From: AC-52 sp044870295
GTDB lineage: Bacteria > Actinomycetota > UBA4738
Length of the DNA stretch: 9,203 nucleotides
Assembly (NCBI GenBank): GCA_044870295.1
Contig: JBIOYQ010000216.1
Span: forward strand, 1 to 9,203
Direction of reading: 5' to 3'
In this document: positions 6,415-9,203 of the stretch, in pieces
Position numbering within the stretch: the first letter of the stretch is position 1
How the letters are laid out: each line of letters begins with the position of its first letter
Program-made: the position numbers and the translations under genes
Notes under the pieces: model-generated
Databases searched by the model: none
What the model was told of the DNA's origin: nothing
What the model saw: the letters and a program-made list of their open reading frames with translations, nothing else

Positions 6415-8097
6415 TCAGACCAGACCGTGCTGGTAGGCGTACGCGGTCGCTGCTGCGCGCGAGGACACGCCCAACTTGGTGAAGATGTTGCTCACGTGGC
6501 GGGCCACGGTCTTCTCGCTGATGACCAGCTCCGACGCGACGGCCCGGTTCGACTTCCCGGCCGCCACCAGCCGGAGCACCTCGACCTCGCGAGCGGTCAG
6601 TCCGCCCGCCGGTGGTGGCGCGGCCGAGGGCAGGAGCCGCTCCACGCTCGCCAGGTCCGCCTTGGCCCCCAGCTCCTGGAAGATCTGGCGCGCTCCTTCC
6701 AGCTCCATTCGGCACGAGTCCTCGTCCGCCAGCTCGCGGCAGGCCAGCCCGATCAGCACGCTGGCCCGGGCGGCCTCGTAGGGCGCCTCGAGATCGCGCC
6801 ACGCTCCCGCCGCCGCTCGCAAGGACGTGAGGGCCGCTCGAGCGTCGCCCTCCGCCATCAGGACCGCGGCGGTCGCCTGCTGGGCCAGAGCACGCAGATA
6901 GGGAGCATTGACGTCGTCTGCGATCCGAGAGAGCTCCTCCGCGCCTGAACGAGCCGTCTCACGGTCGCGCACCGCCAGCATGATCTCGACGAACGCTGGG
7001 AGCAGCTTCGCCCGGTTCAGCGGCTCCTTCGCCTCGTCCATCTCTCGCCGGATGGCCGCCGCCGCCGCGTCCGCCTGCCCCTGGGCCAGCCGCATGAGGG
7101 CGAGGCCGGGCTGCGGCGATTCGCCACGCTGGCCGGCCTGGCGGTAGCCGTCCTCGGCCTGTTCGAACTCCCCGAGCAGGCGATGCAGGTCGGCCAGGCG
7201 ATAGAAGGCCGGGCCCACCACCCAGTGGCCCCACGGCTGGGACGCCAACTCGCAGGCCAGGAGCGCCTCCGCCACGGCCTCCGGCCAGGACCCGTGGATC
7301 TGCATGATCGAAGCCCGGTTCACCAGACACTCGCCGCGGAAGGCGATCATGCCCGGATCGGAGGCGCACCACCGGGTCAGTTCCGCTGTCCACTCCTGGG
7401 CCCTTCGCAGGTCGAAGATGTGCAGGCACGAGCCGATCACGGCGCAGTAGGCGATCCCGGTGAAGATCGGGGTCAGGTCCTCGGTGGTGACCGCGATCAT
7501 GACCTCGTCGAGCCACCTGACTCCCTCGGCCGTCTCTCCCATCTGGATCAGGGCCTGGCCCCGGCCCATCCGGGACATCGCGAGCAGCTCCGGGTCGCCG
7601 AACCGTTCGGCGATCTTGCCGATCTGCTCGAACATGGCGAACCCACCCTGGGCGTCGCCGGCCTGCTCCACCGTCATGATCGCCACCGGCACCATCAGGT
7701 AGCCCTGTTCGACGCACTCCTGCCCGGACTCCTCCAGGAGACGATGCGCCCGAGCCATCCAGCCACCGGACCGGGCCAACTCACCCCGGTTGAACAGCGA
7801 CATCCCCAGCCAGAACCCGACGCGAGCCGCTCGGCACGGATCTCCAAGCCGGAGGTGCTCGTGGTGGGCCCGGGTCCCGATGTCGTCGGACTCATCGTCC
7901 TTGCCGATCAGGGAGGCCGCCATGCTGAGGCGTTCCAGGTCCTCGGCGGCCAGCGGCTCGTCCTGGTCGGCCGCCGATAGCTCGGCGTACGCCGAGCCCC
8001 AGGCCCTCCGGGCGAAGGACGCCCGTCCGCGATCCAGAGCCGTGTCGGTCGTCGCAGTCCCCCGATGCGATGAGCTGCGGGCGTTCGCCCGGAGCAT
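6415..8097 (-). CDS. LuxR-family regulator with helical-repeat N-terminus and no ATPase domain
   Basis: This 560-residue regulator resembles LAL proteins but lacks the N-terminal Walker-type ATPase. Residues from about 20 to 490 are Ala/Leu-rich helical repeats of TPR type (for example AFYRLADLHRLLGEFEQAE), a likely ligand- or protein-sensing scaffold. Residues 498-560 are a complete LuxR/GerE DNA-binding domain, with LTAREVEVLRLVAAGKSN, then the recognition helix region ISEKTVARHVSNIFTKLGV. I recall this same architecture recurring in many actinobacteria near oxidoreductase and hydrolase genes. The ATG at 8097 has only a weak ribosome binding site, and no better start is visible nearby. It lies 17 bases after the lipoprotein gene and 116 bases before the hydrolase gene on the same strand, so it probably activates the downstream pair. 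Confidence 0.9.
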   Translation of the reverse strand: MLRANARSSSHRGTATTDTALDRGRASFARRAWGSAYAELSAADQDEPLAAEDLERLSMAASLIGKDDESDDIGTRAHHEHLRLGDPCRAARVGFWLGMSLFNRGELARSGGWMARAHRLLEESGQECVEQGYLMVPVAIMTVEQAGDAQGGFAMFEQIGKIAERFGDPELLAMSRMGRGQALIQMGETAEGVRWLDEVMIAVTTEDLTPIFTGIAYCAVIGSCLHIFDLRRAQEWTAELTRWCASDPGMIAFRGECLVNRASIMQIHGSWPEAVAEALLACELASQPWGHWVVGPAFYRLADLHRLLGEFEQAEDGYRQAGQRGESPQPGLALMRLAQGQADAAAAAIRREMDEAKEPLNRAKLLPAFVEIMLAVRDRETARSGAEELSRIADDVNAPYLRALAQQATAAVLMAEGDARAALTSLRAAAGAWRDLEAPYEAARASVLIGLACRELADEDSCRMELEGARQIFQELGAKADLASVERLLPSAAPPPAGGLTAREVEVLRLVAAGKSNRAVASELVISEKTVARHVSNIFTKLGVSSRAAATAYAYQHGLV

Positions 8098-8114
8098 AGG
8101 TCAGATCCGATGGG

Positions 8115-9167
8115 TCACGCCGACGGGGGGAGCGCCCCGTCCTGCTCGTTGCCCGGGAGCGCCGCAACCAGGGTAGCCTCGCCGCCGTCGAGGTTCATCA
8201 CCCACAGGTCACTCTCGCTGCCGGGATTGCGCCGGTCCGAGCTGAAGAACACGTGCCCGTCCGTTGACACGGAGTTGAGGCAGTAGCTGTCCTCGCCGTC
8301 GGTGACTCTGCGCAGCTCCGAACCGTCGGGCCGGATCACGTACATGTCGCCGCACGGGCTGACATCGCCGGGGTTCTGGTCGCGATTCGACATGAACACG
8401 ATCAGCGAGCCATCGGGCGACCAGCCGACGGGATGGCTGATCCCTGGGTCGTCGGTGATGCGGCGCAGGCCGGTGCCGTCGGCGTCGACCACGCAGACCT
8501 CGAAGTCACCGACTCGCGAGGCCAGGATCCCTCCGAGCGTGCAGGCGAACGCGATCTGAGAGCCGTCCGGTGACCAGGTGGGGTACTCGTCGATCCCGGG
8601 CTGCTGGACCAGAGGTCGGGGATGCGAGCCGTCGGGATCCATGAGCCAGAGGTCGTTGGGGTCGCCCGAACGATCGGTGGCGAAGGCGATGGTCGAGCCG
8701 TCCGGGGACCATGCCGGTGAGTAGTCGGACGTTGGATTGTTCGACAGGTCGCGCTGCCGGGTCCCGTCAGCGTTCATGACGAACACCTCGTCGTCGCCAC
8801 GTCGGTCGGACCTGAAGGCGATCCGCTTGCCGTCCGGCGACCAGGTGGGTGAGAAGTCGTTCGCCGGATCGGTGGTCAGGCGGTGAAGCCGGCCGCTCGG
8901 CAGGTCCATGACCCAGACGTCGATCGTGCCGCCGACGTCGCGGGACATCACCAGCCGGCCCCGCAGCTCGATCGGCGACGCCGACGGCGAAGGCGAAGGT
9001 GGTGCGGTCGCCGGGGACGGCGATCCGGTCTTCGGAGGAGGTGTCGCCCGGCCCGACGACCCTGTGCATGCCGAAGCGGCCAGGGCAAGCGCCATCAGGA
9101 TCGTGGCGAGCGGCACACGAATGCGAGGAGCGTTGGTCCGATCGGAGTCGGTGCTGATGCTTCCCAT
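8115..9167 (-). CDS. TolB-like beta-propeller lipoprotein (PD40 repeats)
   Basis: This 350-residue exported protein has a basic N-terminus and a hydrophobic segment at about 19-33, followed by Cys34 in AASAC, a lipobox-like site with Ala rather than Leu at -3. After that comes a Pro/Ser/Thr-rich linker (about 41-66), typical of a tether between membrane and folded domain. The propeller has four clear W-S-P-D-G repeats starting at 109, 153, 198 and 249, and a degenerate one (STDG) at 301-304. This is the TolB/PD40 pattern, usually a binding rather than a catalytic surface. Cysteines C209, C225, C272 and C296 lie in the propeller and could pair outside the cell. The ATG overlaps a TAA stop in another frame (TAATG), hinting at an upstream gene past the edge. 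The cargo or partner is unknown. Confidence 0.88.
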   Translation of the reverse strand: MGSISTDSDRTNAPRIRVPLATILMALALAASACTGSSGRATPPPKTGSPSPATAPPSPSPSASPIELRGRLVMSRDVGGTIDVWVMDLPSGRLHRLTTDPANDFSPTWSPDGKRIAFRSDRRGDDEVFVMNADGTRQRDLSNNPTSDYSPAWSPDGSTIAFATDRSGDPNDLWLMDPDGSHPRPLVQQPGIDEYPTWSPDGSQIAFACTLGGILASRVGDFEVCVVDADGTGLRRITDDPGISHPVGWSPDGSLIVFMSNRDQNPGDVSPCGDMYVIRPDGSELRRVTDGEDSYCLNSVSTDGHVFFSSDRRNPGSESDLWVMNLDGGEATLVAALPGNEQDGALPPSA

Positions 9168-9203
9168 TACGCCTCGGCGGGCGGATCGGTTCGGGCCGGC
9201 GGC
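9167..9203 (-). CDS. Possible 3' end of an upstream gene, cut by the window edge
   Basis: On the - strand an open frame enters from the right edge, encodes eleven residues (PPARTDPPAEA) and stops at TAA (9167-9169). The last base of that stop is the A of the lipoprotein's ATG. TAATG overlaps are common in actinobacterial operons. Only eleven codons are visible, so product and even coding status are uncertain. Confidence 0.3.
   Translation of the reverse strand, partial: PPARTDPPAEA

Noticed and set aside
8302..8559. Small + strand frame inside the lipoprotein gene
   Set aside because: It is antisense to the PD40 repeats, has no ribosome binding site that stands out and shows no recognisable domain.

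Overview
The window is G+C-rich DNA (roughly two thirds G+C by eye), with strong purine-rich ribosome binding sites, a GTG start, and gene families typical of soil Actinomycetota: an MMPL transporter with a TetR regulator, a LuxR regulator with a long helical N-terminus, a CHRD protein and a TolB-like lipoprotein. It is most likely chromosomal DNA of an actinobacterium, perhaps an uncultured or deep-branching soil lineage. No RNA gene, CRISPR array, insertion sequence or phage gene was seen.

Left part (1-3029, + strand): a regulatory region with several inverted repeats and a candidate promoter is followed by an MMPL-family membrane transporter (147-2390). A TetR-family repressor with a C-terminal WHG domain (2391-3029) begins on the very next base. 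This looks like a two-gene, probably self-regulated export operon.

Middle (3066-4256): two small genes for exported proteins are transcribed divergently from a shared 246-base spacer. They are a CHRD-domain protein on the - strand and a 165-residue secreted protein of unknown function on the + strand.

Right part (9203 down to 4290, - strand): a run of same-strand genes. In transcription order these are a possible gene end at the window edge, a TolB-like beta-propeller lipoprotein, an ATPase-less LuxR regulator, an alpha/beta hydrolase and a CzcO/FMO-like flavoprotein monooxygenase. The last two are separated by 2 bases and are almost certainly co-translated. The LuxR gene lies just upstream of them, across a 116-base gap that contains an inverted repeat. 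The simplest reading is a regulated catabolic or detoxifying cassette in which the monooxygenase oxidises an organic substrate and the hydrolase cleaves a product or a precursor. The substrate cannot be read from the sequence.

I did not find a clearly unprecedented system. The items most worth a second look are the layered operator candidates in front of the transporter, the regulator-hydrolase-monooxygenase cassette, the non-canonical nucleophile elbow of the hydrolase, and the unassigned secreted protein paired with the CHRD protein.
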